A stretch of 64,000 bases of DNA from Ariolimax columbianus (GCA_036924085.1 JAVGWX010000007.1:99419641-99483640), one strand, 5' to 3'; numbered from the stretch's first letter, positions 31,431 to 43,798 are shown. A program made the numbers and translations. Notes: generated by a model from the letters alone, not told the origin.

Positions 31431-32965
31431 CCCAGAATCCCAGTGTGGCTTTAGATTAGGTAGAATATGATTTTCTCGCAAATTCAGGAGAAGTGCAGAG
31501 AACAAGACCAGCCGCTCTTTATGAAGTTTCTAGACCTCACCAAGGCCTTCGACTTGGTTAGTAGAAAGGGTCTATTCGAACTCCTCGAGAAGATCGGTTG
31601 CTCTCCAAAATTGCGCAGCGTGATAAGAAGGGCTCAGTTCTATACGATGGATCTTCTTCAAACACTTTTTCCATCAAGAGTGGAGAGAAGCAGGGATGTG
31701 TGCTCGCACCGACCCTCTTTGGGAGCTTCGTCTCCATGCTCCTATTCTACGCTATTCCTATTCTGTGGACGGTGTTTATCTGCGCACCAGGACCAAGGTG
31801 AGGACGTGCTCATTAGGGAGATGCTAATTGCAGATCTAAGTAAAGGTAAACTCTGACTCTAAACCAGGGTAGACGAAGCTCATTTGTCTGTTCAGGCAGT
31901 TCGCCTAGGAGAGGAGGAATTCTGATTTTATATCCACAAATATCAGATAGTGCAGGCTAGTCTTGGAACAATGAGAGTATCATCGGATGTCTCGAGTAAC
32001 TAGCATTTGCTTTGTGGAAACCTCGGGAGAGCGGTGGGCTACGGGAGTAAACCCAGTCAGAAAATCCGGAGTGGCAGCACCTAAGGCGGATGGTTTCAAA
32101 ATTGCGCACTCATTCCGGCAGCTGCTGCAGCTGAGCTGGTGCCAAATTGTCATGCTTTGCATTTCTTTGGATTACACCAGCGAGGCCGAGAGGAAGATCC
32201 TGCAATTTGGGAAGCCCAAGGTCTTCATATTTAGCGCCCAAGCTTGCGCCCTGAGAGGCTACTCACAGGGTGCCACACGCATAATCTGCAAAGACTGAGA
32301 CGCGTATGAATTTGCAGATGATGTAGTTCTGGTCACGAATAGGGAGGAGGCCTTACAGAGACCGGAACACAGATTTGCCGAAGTGTGCGAGTAGTTTGGT
32401 CTCACCATAAGCCTGGAAAAGACAAAGGTCTGTGCACAGGCATTACCACTACCCCCTCCATAAAGATTTATGACGTCAGTCTGTAGATCGTCAATCGTTT
32501 CACTTATGTGGGGTCTGCCATCAGCAACACTCTTTCGCTAGAGAAGGAGATAAACAGTAGGCTTGGCAGGGTAAGTATCGTCATGGCCCGCCGGACGAAG
32601 AGAGTCTGGGAAAACACTGAACTGTCTCACTACATCCCACCCGAAGGCTGGGATGAAATAGCTCAGGATCGAGCTATCTAGCGGCAGTCAGTATGGGGGA
32701 GGGGGGGGGGGTATAGTGGCTGCTTACCTTCGTAGAGGTCTTCTGGCTGCAGAGAAAAGAGAAAGACCGAAGAGATCAAGGAACAGCCAGGCAAGCTAGC
32801 CTCCTCAGTATGGTTGTGTGATCTGTCGCAGGGACTGTCACTCGCGAATCGACCTTTACAGCCATATAAGACAGTGTCGAAATACAGGAGACAGAGCTGG
32901 ACAAAACTTAAAGGGTGTCACGCTCATGGTCTACAGAGACTGAGACGCCTATGATGCTGATAATA
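31431..32965 (+). mobile_element. LINE-A copy nested in LINE-B
   Basis: QIQEKCREQDQPLFMKFLD then LTKAFDLVSRKGLFELLEKI (31467-31606), after a shift KSGEKQGCVLAPTLFG (31670-31730), EFADDVVLVTNREEALQ (32308), FGLTISLEKTKVC (32397), FTYVGSAISNTLSLEKEI (32500) and a C-terminal CVICRRDCHSRIDLYSHIR finger (32820-32875). It ends in a GATGCTGATAATAA tail. The target region AATATATACGAATATA (left) and AAATTATAGAGAATTTA (right) looks like a diverged ~15-bp duplication. It is riddled with stops and frameshifts. Confidence 0.9.
32698..32711. repeat. Poly-G run inside LINE-A
   Basis: Short G tract interrupting the LINE-A coding end, with local sequence loss around it. Confidence 0.8.
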
Positions 32966-34164
32966 AAATTATAGAGAATTTAATGTAGACCTGTACACGT
33001 GTGTCCTTGATTACACCAGGGTCTTCGATACGGTAAAATATCAAAATCTGTAGAACATCAATAAGGACAAGGGGTTTCCTGTGCATATTATCCATATCAT
33101 TGAAACATTATACCAAGACCAACAAGCCGCTGCCCAAGTATCTGTGCAAACAACAGATTGGTTCGAGGTACAAAAGGGAGTAAGACAGGGATGTATCCTC
33201 TCACCTTATCTATATAACATATATGCGTTATGTATAATGATAAATGTTAGAGAAGACAAGGACATTACAAGTTTTGATACATTTTAGGATTGGCCATTAC
33301 GAGATTCGAAGGTTATGATACGCAGACGACACAGTGATACTATCAAGAAATACAGAAGGGCTAGAGCAGCTAGTTTCAGCAGTAAATGGACAAAGTGAAG
33401 ATGAAAACCTATTTATAAACATAAACAAAACAAAGATTGTGAACACCGACAAAACACAATGTCAGCATAAATTTACAGTGGGTGGTGGATAAATAGAACA
33501 GGTCACGCATTTTGAATATATGGGCTCCAGAATTGACAAAATGGCCACTGCTTAAAAAAAATTAATAGAAGACTGGCCATGCAAATGGAAAGACTGAACA
33601 GTCTGAAGAAAGTAGGGCAGAGCACACACAAAAACGACAAAAGTAAGTTGAGAGCCTGTGTTTTTACTGTGGCAGGATATGGCTGCAAATCATTGACGAT
33701 TACCAAAACTTCTAGACAAAGAATCGAATAATTTCAGTATAAATGATATAGAAAGATCCTCAGAATAATCCGGACAGAGAAAAAGACAAGTATATATATT
33801 CGAAAAAAGTTTAACATAGAGGAGAACTGATTTATAAATTTCATTTTGCCCAGAAAATGTAAATACTTTTGTCACATCAATAGACACAGCGGTCTAAAAA
33901 AAACAGTGATGGAAGGTATGGTGCCAATCAAAAGAGGAAGGGGTAGACCAAGAAGACGATGGCACAAAGATATCCAGGAATGCATGTGCATGGCTGTGAT
34001 GGAGGCTGGAGTTTTGGCAAGGAAAATAATTTCTTTCGGACAGACTGTGATGGAAGCGACGTTCTATAAAGGATATGCTACATGATGATGATGATCTCAA
34101 ATTAGATATTTATTTATATATTTCATACAAAATTATATTGACTGTTATGAAGTATCGAGATGAT

Positions 34165-36031
34165 AAGATAACTGCAAAAAAAAAATGCAAATGTTATAGA
34201 CAATAACAGTAAAAGCTTCTTCTCTTATGTTAGAAATAAACAAAGAACGAAAGACAAAGTAGGCCCTTTCATAGACAGTACATTGAAAATAATAAGTGAG
34301 AATAGGGAGGCAGTTAATCTACTCTATCAGTACTTTGGCACAGTCTACACAAAAGAGGACTGCTCCAAGATCTCAGAGTCTTTAGATATCTTTCAAAGAG
34401 AAATGGATACAGCGGGATTAAGATCAATCTGTATTACAGAGGAAATGGTTTTTAAAAAATTGGAGGGGTTGAAAGTGAATAAATGTCCAGGTCAAGATGG
34501 TATTCATCCAAAATTGCTGTATGAAATTAGAGACCAACTAGCAAAACCATTAGCTATATTATGTTCTCAATCACTTACAAAAGGGATTGTTCCACGGGAT
34601 TGGAAAGATGCAGGAGTGATCCCCTTATTCAAAAAAGGCAAAAGATAAGATCCAGCGAATTATAGACTAGTGGGTTTAACGAGCATAGTTTTTAAATTGT
34701 TAGAGTCAATAATCAAAGAAAACATTGTCATGCATTTAGACAAATTTAATCTAATTAGAAATAGTCAGCATGGGTTTACTAGAGGAAAATCATGCTTAAC
34801 ACATCTATTAGAATTCACGGAGGAGGTTACTAAAATGAAAAATAAAGGGGAGTCAGTGGATGTTATTTATCTGGATTTTGCAAAGGCCTTTGATAGAGTA
34901 CCTCATCAAAGATTATTTCGAAAGTTAAAATCACATAGAATAGGTGGGGAAGTTGCCAAATGGATGGAAAATTGGTTAACGGGAAGAAGGCAGAGGGTGG
35001 GTATAAATAAGGAGTACTCTGTGTGGTGGGAAGTGAAAAGTGGTGTGCCATAGGGCTCGGTTTTGAGACCAATTTTGTTCTTGATATATATAAATGATTT
35101 GGACATTCATATGGGATCCATGATTGCAAAATCTGCTGATGACACAAAACTATGCAGTAGTGTCTCATCTAAAGCAGAAGTGGATATATTGAGGTCGGAT
35201 TTAGATAAAATTCGAGAATGGTCTGTAAGCTGGCAAATGGAGTTTAATGTAGATAAATGTACAGTCATCCACATGGGTAGATCCAATTTGGAACATAATT
35301 ACAGAAGGGGAGAGAAAAATATTAGAAAGATAGATAAGGAAAGGGACCTAGGGGTTATAATAGATCATAACGGAAAGGTGAGTGAGCAAGTTAATGCAGC
35401 AGTGAAAAAGGCAAATGCAATGTTAGGTATGATAAAATTAAATATTAAACATAGGAGCAAAGATGTGATAGTCAAGCTGTATAAAGCTTTAGTTAGACCT
35501 AGATTGGAGTACTGTGTACAGGTGTGGAGTCCTTATCATAGAGGGGACATAAACATGCTGGAAAGAATACAAAAAAGAGCGACAAAGCTGATAGTATGAT
35601 TCCAGAATTACAGTTATGAGGAAAAGCTCAGAAAAACCGGCCTACAATGTCTAGAAGAGAGAAGAATTCGTGGTGACTTAATACAGGTTAATAAGATGAT
35701 CAGAGGAATGGATGAACTAGACCATACAAAGTTTTTTTTTAAAATACAGCCACCCACAATAAAACGAGGGCATAGCTACAAGCTGACTAAAGAGAGGTCC
35801 AGATTAGATATTAGGAAATATTTTTTTAGTCAGAGAGTGGTGTCTGCTTGGAATTCATTGCCAGGGGAGGTAGTGGAGGCAGGGACAGTTAATGCATTGA
35901 AGAATAAACTGGACACGCATAGCTTTTAGAGCTAGGTGATGTAAATGTAACTGGCTGTATACATACTCTGCAGGGTCTTCTAAGCCAGTATAAAGACATT
36001 AAGTTAAGTTAAGTTAAGTTAAGCTAAGTTA
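34165..36031 (+). mobile_element. CR1-like non-LTR retrotransposon, nearly intact RT frame
   Basis: A single frame runs from about 34168 to 35929, interrupted only by stops at 34646, 35051 and 35597. It encodes SFFSYVRNKQRTKDKVGPF (linker), GQDGIHPKLLYE, GLTSIVFKLLESIIKENI, HGFTRGKSCLTHLLEF, VIYLDFAKAFDRVPHQRL, a broken GVP/stop/GSVL motif, SADDTKL (the FADD catalytic box with F changed to S), LGVIID, RPRLEYCVQVWSPY and the thumb region to NALKNKLDTHSF. The 3' end is CTAAGCCAGTATAAAGACAT plus (TTAAG)n. It is 5'-truncated. In P450 A intron 2 it is antisense to the gene. It is the reference for the copies at 24.6, 47.1, 49.2 and 62.7 kb. Confidence 0.93.
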
Positions 36032-36859
36032 ATAGACAATCTCGTCAATAAAAACGATCAAACGAGACATGAGAAAGCAGCAATTCGACTTTTTGTGTGT
36101 TTTTTTCCTCATTTAGTTTTGCTGAATTTTTAAACAAATCACCGTCATCATTGATGGACGAGTCTACTAATTAATCTAATATTTTTATACTAAATTGGAG
36201 GTGCATGCATTCATAATTTATTTAAATTTGTGTATTTAGAGTTTCAAATAACGAGCAGAAGCATGTTATGAAAACAATTAGTCTGCGAACTGTCGAGAAA
36301 TATACGGGTCATTGCCTGTCATGTAAGGATCTCTATTAATGGATGCACTGGGAAATCTTCAAATATAATGTTATGTAAAATATAAATAAAACATTATAAA
36401 ATGTATTATATAACTATGCAGTTTCATGTAAAAGTCCAAAATGGGCCTGGAAATAAATATTTCAATTTACAATCCGCTGTCATGTGGACCCCGCCATGTT
36501 TTCCCCGTAGACTGCGAATTCGATATGTTTTAATGAAGATATTAGACGTCATCTCTATTGTGCATTGGTCGTGGAATCAATCGCTAAATGGAATACCGAT
36601 ATATCTGATATTATTCGTTATAATATATTGGATACTATGAGGACATCTTTGTTAACTGTAACTGAGTCAGGACTGGCCAGGATAATAATACAAGTTTGAT
36701 CTAGATACTCGGGATAGAGGTTACAGTATTTCTGGTAGGAAGATGTCAATGTAACTGAAGTAGAAACCATCTGAGTTGTGAGAACAATTATATGATTTAA
36801 CACGCGGGGGTCATGTTAAAGTTTTCCTTTTTTTTTTTTTTTTTTAACTTAAATGTAGG
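36032..36859. other. P450 A intron 2 spacer
   Basis: AT-rich. No element recognised. A poly-T run at 36828-36846 precedes the next array. Confidence 0.45.
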
Positions 36860-37322
36860 CAAAGGTGGGTATAGATGGATATAGGTTAGTATTGGTTGGT
36901 ATAGGTAGGTATAGGTGAGTATAGTTTGGTATAGGTAGGTATAGGTGAGTATAGGTTGGTATAGGTAGGTATAGGTGAATAAAGGTGAGTATAGGTTAGT
37001 ATAGGTAGGTAAAAGTCGGTTTAGGTACATATAGGTGGGTATAGGTGAGTATAGGTTGGTAAAGGTAGGTATAGGTACATATAGGTGGGTATAGGTGAGT
37101 ATAGGTTGGTAAAGGTAGGTATAGGCAGATATAGGTGGGTATAGGTGAGCATAGGTGGGTATAGCTGGGTATAGGTAGATATAGGTGGAAATAGGTGGGT
37201 ATAGGTGGGTATAGGTGAGTATAGTTTGGTACAGGTGTGTGTAAGTGGGAATAGGTAGGTGTAGATGGGTATAGGTAGGTATAGATTGGTGTAGGTAGGT
37301 ACAAGTTAGTATAGGTATTTAG
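36860..37322. repeat. 10-12-bp (ATAGGTRGGT)n minisatellite
   Basis: ATAGGTGAGT, ATAGGTTGGT and ATAGGTAGGT units in semi-regular triplets over 460 bp. Tyr/Leu/Thr-rich minus frames are by-products. Confidence 0.93.
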
Positions 37323-37429
37323 CCGCAGTTTCATAGGGCTGTTGCGGATGAGGTGTTCGAGTTAATTGTAGGAGGCCTCAGCTTATTGGTTATAGGGCCG
37401 TTGCTAGCTTCGATCATTGCAGCAGTTTC

Positions 37430-37555
37430 TTTCTTAAAAACAAACCAGGTACCCAATTACAATCGGGTCGACTTGAGCGTTCAACAATCGGGAATTGAAC
37501 CCCGTATATAATTCAGGATAATCGATTGCTCTACCACTATGCTAATATACCCGCA
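37430..37555 (-). mobile_element. tRNA-derived SINE or tRNA pseudogene
   Basis: On the minus strand GCGGGTATATTAGCATAGTG, GTAGAGCA and then GGGTTCAATTCCC give good A- and B-box matches at tRNA spacing, with a GAATTATATAC-type variable part and a non-tRNA body (GCTCAAGTCGACCC). The anticodon arm does not fold convincingly by eye, so a SINE head is preferred. Confidence 0.55.
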
Positions 37556-37962
37556 CCTCTAAACATGTACTTCGACAATGCATTTATAAACGGCACTTTG
37601 AGAGGGTCATTACCGAGGCCTTAAAAACAACTGAGACACTTACTACACAAGACTTATATGAGGACTTCGCTATAAAAATGTACCCAAAACCAAAATGTCA
37701 AAATCTATTTCAATTAACAACGTGTGAGATAATAAAAAGACAGGTTCACTGGATAGTGGCCATTCCCTAGGAACAAGGAAGTGTCAAGTTTTGTTGGCAG
37801 GTCAATTTATAATGTCATGTTAATTGTATACGAAGTCACTGCTGTTAAGGGCTCGGAAAGTCATTTATCTATATTCTTCAAACTGGCTTGCAAATTAAAA
37901 CATTGTTGCTCATTTCATCTCAGTAATGTCTTCTGCCTTGCTTTCGGTTTCGTATGCTCGTT

Positions 37963-38148
37963 TTATGCCACCAGATGGGCCGTCTTCATGAATTGACACG
38001 TCAGTCGCAGGTCCTCAATGGTTCCCCACAGTTTATCTTGTATGTTTACTTCCTCGGGCCAGTTCTTCTCACGAAAGCTTTGGTACAGGGGAAAATATTT
38101 GCAGAATGTGTTCTGGAGTCTGAGGTCCTCTCTGATATGTGTGTGCAT
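37963..38148 (-). CDS. Unidentified short reading frame in P450 A intron 2
   Basis: A 61-codon frame with unbiased, protein-like composition (for example FCKYFPLYQSFREKNWPEEV, then QDKLWGTIEDLRLTCQFMK). It is not repetitive and not in any of the LINE frames I can recognise. It could be a fragment of a transposase or a retrocopy of a host exon. No start, splice or neighbour evidence supports expression. Function unknown. Confidence 0.2.
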   Translation of the reverse strand: MHTHIREDLRLQNTFCKYFPLYQSFREKNWPEEVNIQDKLWGTIEDLRLTCQFMKTAHLVA

Positions 38149-38297
38149 TGTGCAGTCTGTACTGCTATCAATTTATGCATATCTCAGTAATCTAGACGTG
38201 CGAGCAATTTATTTTCTGTCAGAAGTTCCCTTTTGTGAAAATTGAAAGCTGTAAGCATATCTGTAGATGTGGTTATTGACAATTTGTAAGTGTGTAA

Positions 38298-38983
38298 GGG
38301 ATAATTATAATAGTAGTAGTAAGTGTACATATAATTATAATAGTAGTAGTAAGTGTACAGATAATTATAATAGTAGTAGTAAGTGTACATTTAATTATAA
38401 TAGGAGTAGTAAGTGTACATATAATTTTAATAGTAGTAGTAAGTGTACATTTAATTATAATAGTAGTAGTAAGTGTACATATAATTTTAATAGTAGTATT
38501 AAGTGTACATATAATTATGATAGTAGTAGTAAGTGTACATATAATTATGATAGTAGTAGTAAGTGTACATATAATTATGATAGTAGTAGTAAGTGTACAT
38601 ATAATTTTAATAGTAGTAATAAGTGTACATATAATTATGATAGTAGTAGTAAGTGTACATATAATTTTAATAGTAGTAGTAAGTGTACATATAATTATGA
38701 TAGTAGTAGTAAGTGTACATATAATTATAATAGTAGTAGTAAGTGTACATATAATTTTAATAGTAGTAGTAAGTGTACATATAATTATGATAGTAGTAGT
38801 AAGTGTACATATAATTATGATAGTAGTAGTAAGTGTACATATAATTTTAATAGTAGTAGTAAGTGTACATATAATTATGATAGTAGTAGTAAGTGTACAT
38901 ATAATTATGATAGTAGTAGTAAGTGTACATATAATTATAATAGTAGTAGTAAGTGTACATATAATTATAATTGTAGTAGTAAG
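38298..38983. repeat. 30-bp minisatellite, left block, about 23 units
   Basis: Units read TAAGTGTACATATAATTATA plus ATAGTAGTAG with three alternating variants (ATTATAA, ATTTTAA, ATTATGA). The same array continues at 44793-45265 on the other side of the SINE/LTR insertion. Confidence 0.96.
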
Positions 38984-39186
38984 TAGAAAGGGGATTCCGT
39001 TGTGAAGTGGTTAAGCCGTCGGACTCGTGTACAGGTGGTGTGGGCTCGACTCCAGACTTCACCGTCTTTTTCACGGTGGCTTGATGGGAGATCTCCTGCA
39101 TCTCGTACTCGCCCCCTAGTCGTTTTGTCCTTGACTTGCCTCTGGGGTCGGGCAGTTCGAGACGAGAGAGTGAGGAAACAAAATAG

Positions 39187-40098
39187 TGTAACAGTTCCCG
39201 CCGGAGCAAGGGGAGTTTAGGATGCCTGAACATGTTAAAGCTTAAAGCTACCTGAATGCATGTCAAGGTCACTCACCGTCTCAGCAAAGAAGAACAGAGT
39301 TGAGTTAAGGAATGTGGACAGGTAGAAACTGACCACTGGCCTTCCGATTTTGGTAGGGGGAGATTGATTGACAGACGAAATTGGCAGCGGGGCTTGCTGC
39401 GAGAGAATGAGTGACAGGTGTGCAAAGTGTTTCGTTCCAATTGGGATTGAAGATGACCATACCTGAGATCGATTGGTCAAGCTCTGGCCTTGCTTGAGGA
39501 TATATAACTCAAGACAAAGTTTAGCTCGGGAGTCTGGAGAGAGAGAGGCTGTATGGAGGAGAGTGAGACTGAATGTAGATAGTATGTTTAACTCACCGAC
39601 TTAGATAGAGGAGCGATTGATAGACTGTTGGACGAATGTTTAATGATAGAACAGGATCGCTCAAATAGGTGTGTGAGTTTTGCATTAATAGATAATATGA
39701 ACGTGTGTTTGTAAGCAAGGACACATTGTGAACGAGGTATGTCGAGATCGCCCGCCTGAGGGGATTTCAGTGAGGAAGAGTATTTGATAAGGTGTGTTGA
39801 AGACGCAGTTAAGGCGATGTGTGTGTGATGTAATTGCAAGGCAATAGAACTGGGTTTTTTAGATAGTTGGGAATTCCATCAATAGCTAATGCTTACAATT
39901 CCCGTTTTAGTAGAATGTTTAGTTAAGATATGTATTATATTGTGTTTGTAATTTCTCTACTCATTCTATGATATGAGTATGATATAATAAATATGCCACC
40001 TGCTGTGTGATATGTCATTTACTGAGTATGGTCATGATGATGTGGATGAGTGTGAGAATGTTCTAAGTTAGATCACGGCTAGCAGAGGGTCTGCTACA
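39187..40098 (+). repeat. 5' LTR
   Basis: 912 bp, TG...CA ended. TATATAA at 39501-39507 (U3 promoter) and AATAAA at 39986-39991 are conserved in the partner LTR. By eye seven substitutions separate it from the 3' LTR (about 99.2% identity), so the insertion is recent. Confidence 0.95.
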
Positions 40099-40112
40099 CA
40101 TTATTATTATTT

Positions 40113-40124
40113 TGGTGCCGTGAC
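40113..40124 (+). promoter_or_regulatory. Primer-binding site, tRNA-His type
   Basis: TGGTGCCGTGAC lies 14 nt after the 5' LTR and is the reverse complement of GTCACGGCACCA, the mature 3' end of animal tRNA-His. Confidence 0.85.
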
Positions 40125-40407
40125 CAGGATAGTCGTAGTAGATTTATAAATATAGTGCGTGTGTAACTATAGATCTTGATTTGCATGTTTAACACAAGTG
40201 TCGCAGTTATATATAACTTGTGTGTGTAGTTAGGAATAGAGGAGTAGCTAGTGGTTAGGGTGTTAGTTACCATAGACAGCTTTTCCAATCATCTGACTGG
40301 TAAGTGTGACATTTTTCTTCCACCCATTGTTGTATTATTGACAAGACTTTGTGCGTACTTGACAGTCTTATCAATTTTTTTTGGTGGGCCAGACGGGTTT
40401 ATTCAAT

Positions 40408-40551
40408 ATGTCGAGGTTAAACAATGTTAAACAATGTTATCATTGTCTAGCTTTTGGACATTTGTCTATAGGATGCCCAAATATAATTCGGAATACGAAC
40501 GTTGTCTGGAGAAGAGGACTGTTGTCAAAAACAAGCCTTTCATGGCACTAG
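40408..40551 (+). CDS. Short frame with CCHC zinc knuckle (gag nucleocapsid remnant)
   Basis: ATG at 40408. CYHCLAFGHLSIGC at 40435-40476 is a perfect C-x2-C-x4-H-x4-C knuckle, the nucleic-acid-binding signature of retroelement nucleocapsids. Only nine codons precede it, so matrix and capsid regions are missing. The frame ends at 40549. The next long frame lies in the -1 register, and a CCCAAAT heptamer sits exactly at the end of the knuckle (40476-40482). Confidence 0.6.
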   Translation: MSRLNNVKQCYHCLAFGHLSIGCPNIIRNTNVVWRRGLLSKTSLSWH

Positions 40552-41837
40552 CTACAGTCAGCGATAAGTGGGAGGACAAAAGTCAACTTCAAAACCAGCT
40601 AAGAGAACTAACAGGAAGAGTTATTCGGCTGGAAAGACAGAAAAAAGACCTCCAATGGAAGCTGCGACAGCTGTTGCAATAGTTTGAAAACAGGGCTTTC
40701 AAACCAGATAGGAAGGAGAGAAGAAATCAAGAAATCACAGAAGTAATCACGGTCCAATATTTTGGTAGGGGACAGAGTGGCGAAAAGGGTAGGAGTTTGA
40801 CCCAGGTGCAGAGGCCAAGTCAAATGAGAGGAGGAGGAATGGTTGGGCAGAAGTTTGAATCGGGCAGATTCTTAGCCCACAAGAGGCCTTTTGCACGGTT
40901 ACAGATGGAGAGGCAGGACAGGAGCTATCAAAGAGACTTTGAGCACGAGGCGGATGGACAGAAAGAAAGAGATACAGGTTTTGTGTATCCAGAAAAGTTA
41001 GGGACGGAGGGCAGGTTACGCAATGCAAACGATACAAACGTTTGCTCAGAGGTCCAGATAAAATGTGCCATCATTGGACAACGTAGGCCGAGAATTCAGG
41101 AAGAGGGTATTACGTCGATTAACATGGTCGGGCGTGCTGAAAGGGGCCAAGTTTACCAGGAACTTGTGGTCAAGCCTGGTAGAACATTAGTTTAAGTCGA
41201 CGAAGAATCGAACAAGGAAATAGTCGGAGATTCGTCAGATAAAGAGGAAAGGAGAGGAGGAGGAATGGTGGCAGGGCCTAGCCATGCGGGAGAAGTTATT
41301 GAACAGACCGAAAGAAGGGACAACCCTTCGGCCACCGAGGAAGGAAGTGGGAATGACGCACAGTTGGAATGTGAAACGGACGCACCGGGTAAGAATACTC
41401 GTGCAGCCAACAAAGGAGGAACAGAGTTTCTAAGGAAAACGAAGAAAAGGGAAAGACAGGTTAACCACAGCCAGGACAGCGAACCAGTCATCGAAGCAAA
41501 GATGAAAAGATCTCAGTTCGAGATAAGCCAACAGTCAAACGAACAGTGTGAAAGGTCTTTCCCACAAATAGTGAATACAGATGGACGGAAGGCTGAAGTA
41601 GCGGACGATGTAAGTGTACGTAACACTACAAGAGAACCGGTGGATACGAACCAAACAACCGTGAAACAAACAGACCAGACGATGGGCGTTTTACAGGAGG
41701 AAATCGCGCAGCAATCAGAGACAGCTGATGGGACAGGGCATAGTCTGGTTAAAATAAGCAGTAGTGATAAGGAACGGTTGATACAATGTTTACTGACGCT
41801 AGCCAAAAACATGGAATTCAGAAATGGAATTAGGTAA
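40434..41837 (+). pseudogene. Uncharacterised 468-codon frame of the LTR element, two internal stops
   Basis: One register stays open from 40434 to 41834 except for TAG at 40680 and TAA at 41193. The first segment has a coiled-coil-like run (QLQNQLRELTGRVIRLERQ). The middle is Arg/Gly/Gln-rich. The last 190 codons are acidic and Ser/Thr/Glu-rich, ending in DKERLIQCLLTLAKNMEF. I see no aspartic protease DSG/DTG, RT YxDD or integrase HHCC/DDE motif. It may be a lineage-specific gag-like or accessory protein. The low number of stops over 1.4 kb suggests recent coding selection or a young copy. Confidence 0.6.
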
Positions 41838-43798
41838 AGTGGTGGAGTACTTACACACATGATAGTACAGATGAAGGCCTATCATATGAAGGTCCAGTTA
41901 ATGTGTGCATTTGCATACAATTTGTTTCATCTACCGTTATCCTTGGGAAACGGAGATTTGGATAATTAGGGGGTAGGGTAGAGGTTGAGGAATGACCAGA
42001 TGTTAAAAATTCCTTTGAATTCGTTATCTCAAGTACACGCCAGACAATGAGCGTACAACGGACGGTCAGTCTGAAGCTAGACTGACGAGATCACAAGGAC
42101 ATTTCTGACCAGAGAAACGGAGAAGAGACGCATGATAGCTGGATGCGCCAGGTAATGATTACGCGACGCAGGGTAACACGTGGACGTGATGTTTCGGTCA
42201 AAATCTGCCCAGGTGGCTTTGATGCGGGGAATTTGGGGAAACAGCGGTAAATTAGTTAGATCACAACACTCGGTTTTGATTCCTCGTGACAAAGACGCCA
42301 GCAGTTAACGGGGCTATGCAACTTTAACAAGGACTGCACCTGGACTAGTAAGGTTACAGCATGACGTAATTCGACAGGTGGGCGATTCGGTTTTTGACTT
42401 GACTCAGACATAGTTTAGTATCTTTTTAAGTTACAACTTAGTCATATTTTATTTACATAGTTTAGTATCTGATTAAGTTAGAACTTAGTCATAGTTTAGT
42501 ATCTTTTGAAGGGGGCATTAACAGGTGCTCATCTGTGGGGCACGAGCAGGAGTGAAAGTTGATGACATTTGTATTTGGTGTTTGGGTTTTGACTAATGGT
42601 ATTACTTGCATTTTTAGTGGGTTGTATGGTCAACATAGTATGCATTGAATTTTTCTTTATTGTGTTGTTGTTTTGTTGTTTAAACATGATTACATATCCT
42701 GACAGTATCAAAGTGTGATACTTACGGACTGAAATACTGATATCATAAGTATGCGTGCAAATATTTTGGTTTTGGGTTTCGACATTGTATGCAGTGCATT
42801 TGTGTTGTGTTTTGTTGGTTTTTTGTTGTTGTTGTTGAATCATCATGTTTACAGGCATTTGATACAGGTTATATAGGTGATCTACAGAGCAGTATATCTC
42901 ATCCAGACTGTAGGCCTCCGCAAGCACAGGTCACCACGAGTTCCAGAATAAGAACTAGCATGTGAACACTGAGCTGGCCGACTTAATGGCACTTAGTGTT
43001 GGAACAGTAGAAGTTACTGACTTGTTATGGTGTATATTTTATCACATGTATGTGGAGTCTTTGCAGAGAAGACTATATTGATCAGAAGTTGTAATATTGA
43101 TTATGACATATGTTGTCGAATATCGTTTTTGTGGGAAACATAAAGAATTTTGCTGTTTCGTTGAGAGGGGATACCTGTCAAGAGAGACAATGATAACTAG
43201 CCTGAGGATAACCCACGTAAATTCGTGGCCTCACAGGAGTTAGTATGACGTGAATCGTCGGCCAGGCGTGTAATGAGACCGCCTGAGAAAATTGACCTGA
43301 ACTGGTCGTGTGTAACAATGAAGGTTCGTGTCCTTAGAGGAAGGCACGGGAACAGGGCGAGGTATGTTGACCTCAATGAGTAAGGAGAATTCCTTAAGGT
43401 GTTTCTGTTTTGATGAGTTAAAGGTCCCGCAGGGACAGACTTGGGTGTATTTGACTGCAAAACAATGTAAATGTGGTGGCTTGTGTTGTAAAAACGACCA
43501 GCCACAGTGTTTTTCTTCTGCTTGTATTGGTTGTGTATGTATTATAAAAAGTTTATATGTATCAAATCACATGTCTTTTTATGCATGTACGATGTGAATG
43601 AAGTTGTAAACAGGAGTGGTGTTTACATTATGGATAGTTGAGACGAAAATAGTGTGACAGTGTTTTCTTTTCAAGGCAGGTACAATTTGAGTGGAGTTGT
43701 AAACAGGAGTAGTGCTTACATTTTGAATAGTGGAGAGGAAAATTGTGGTCATTTGCCAGATGATAAAAAAATGACTATCCATGTTTCGGTCTGTAGTT
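41838..43798. other. LTR element internal region without clear coding
   Basis: Short frames only. Three diverged ~50-bp repeats with TAGTTTAGTATCT and AACTTAGTCATA lie at 42410-42510. Near 43590-43740 two related segments (GTTGTAAACAGGAGTGGTGT and GTTGTAAACAGGAGTAGTGC) form a ~100-bp direct repeat. Confidence 0.6.

Larger units (their letters stand above)
31250..34090 (+). mobile_element. LINE-B non-LTR retrotransposon, interrupted by LINE-A
   Basis: Part 1 (31250-31430) encodes CVLKVNKNCILIRIEK, EIHEVQADFYERQR and DHIFNMRNIYEYT (RT fingers). Part 2 (about 32966-34090) resumes with VDLYTCVLDYTRVFDTVKYQ, FPVHIIHIIETLYQDQQA, GVRQGCILSP, YADDTVILSRNT (33320), INKTKI and the C-terminal KTVMEGMVPIKRGRGRPRRR. 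It ends in an ATGATGATGATGATC tail. Several stops and shifts make it dead. The interruption at 31431-32965 is another LINE. In the P450 A frame of reference it is an antisense intronic insertion. Confidence 0.9.

Noticed and set aside
38267..38986. 239-codon Tyr/Asn/Ser/Lys repeat frame
   Set aside because: Product of the 30-bp minisatellite. Alternative frames are equally open, and it lies in a P450 intron.
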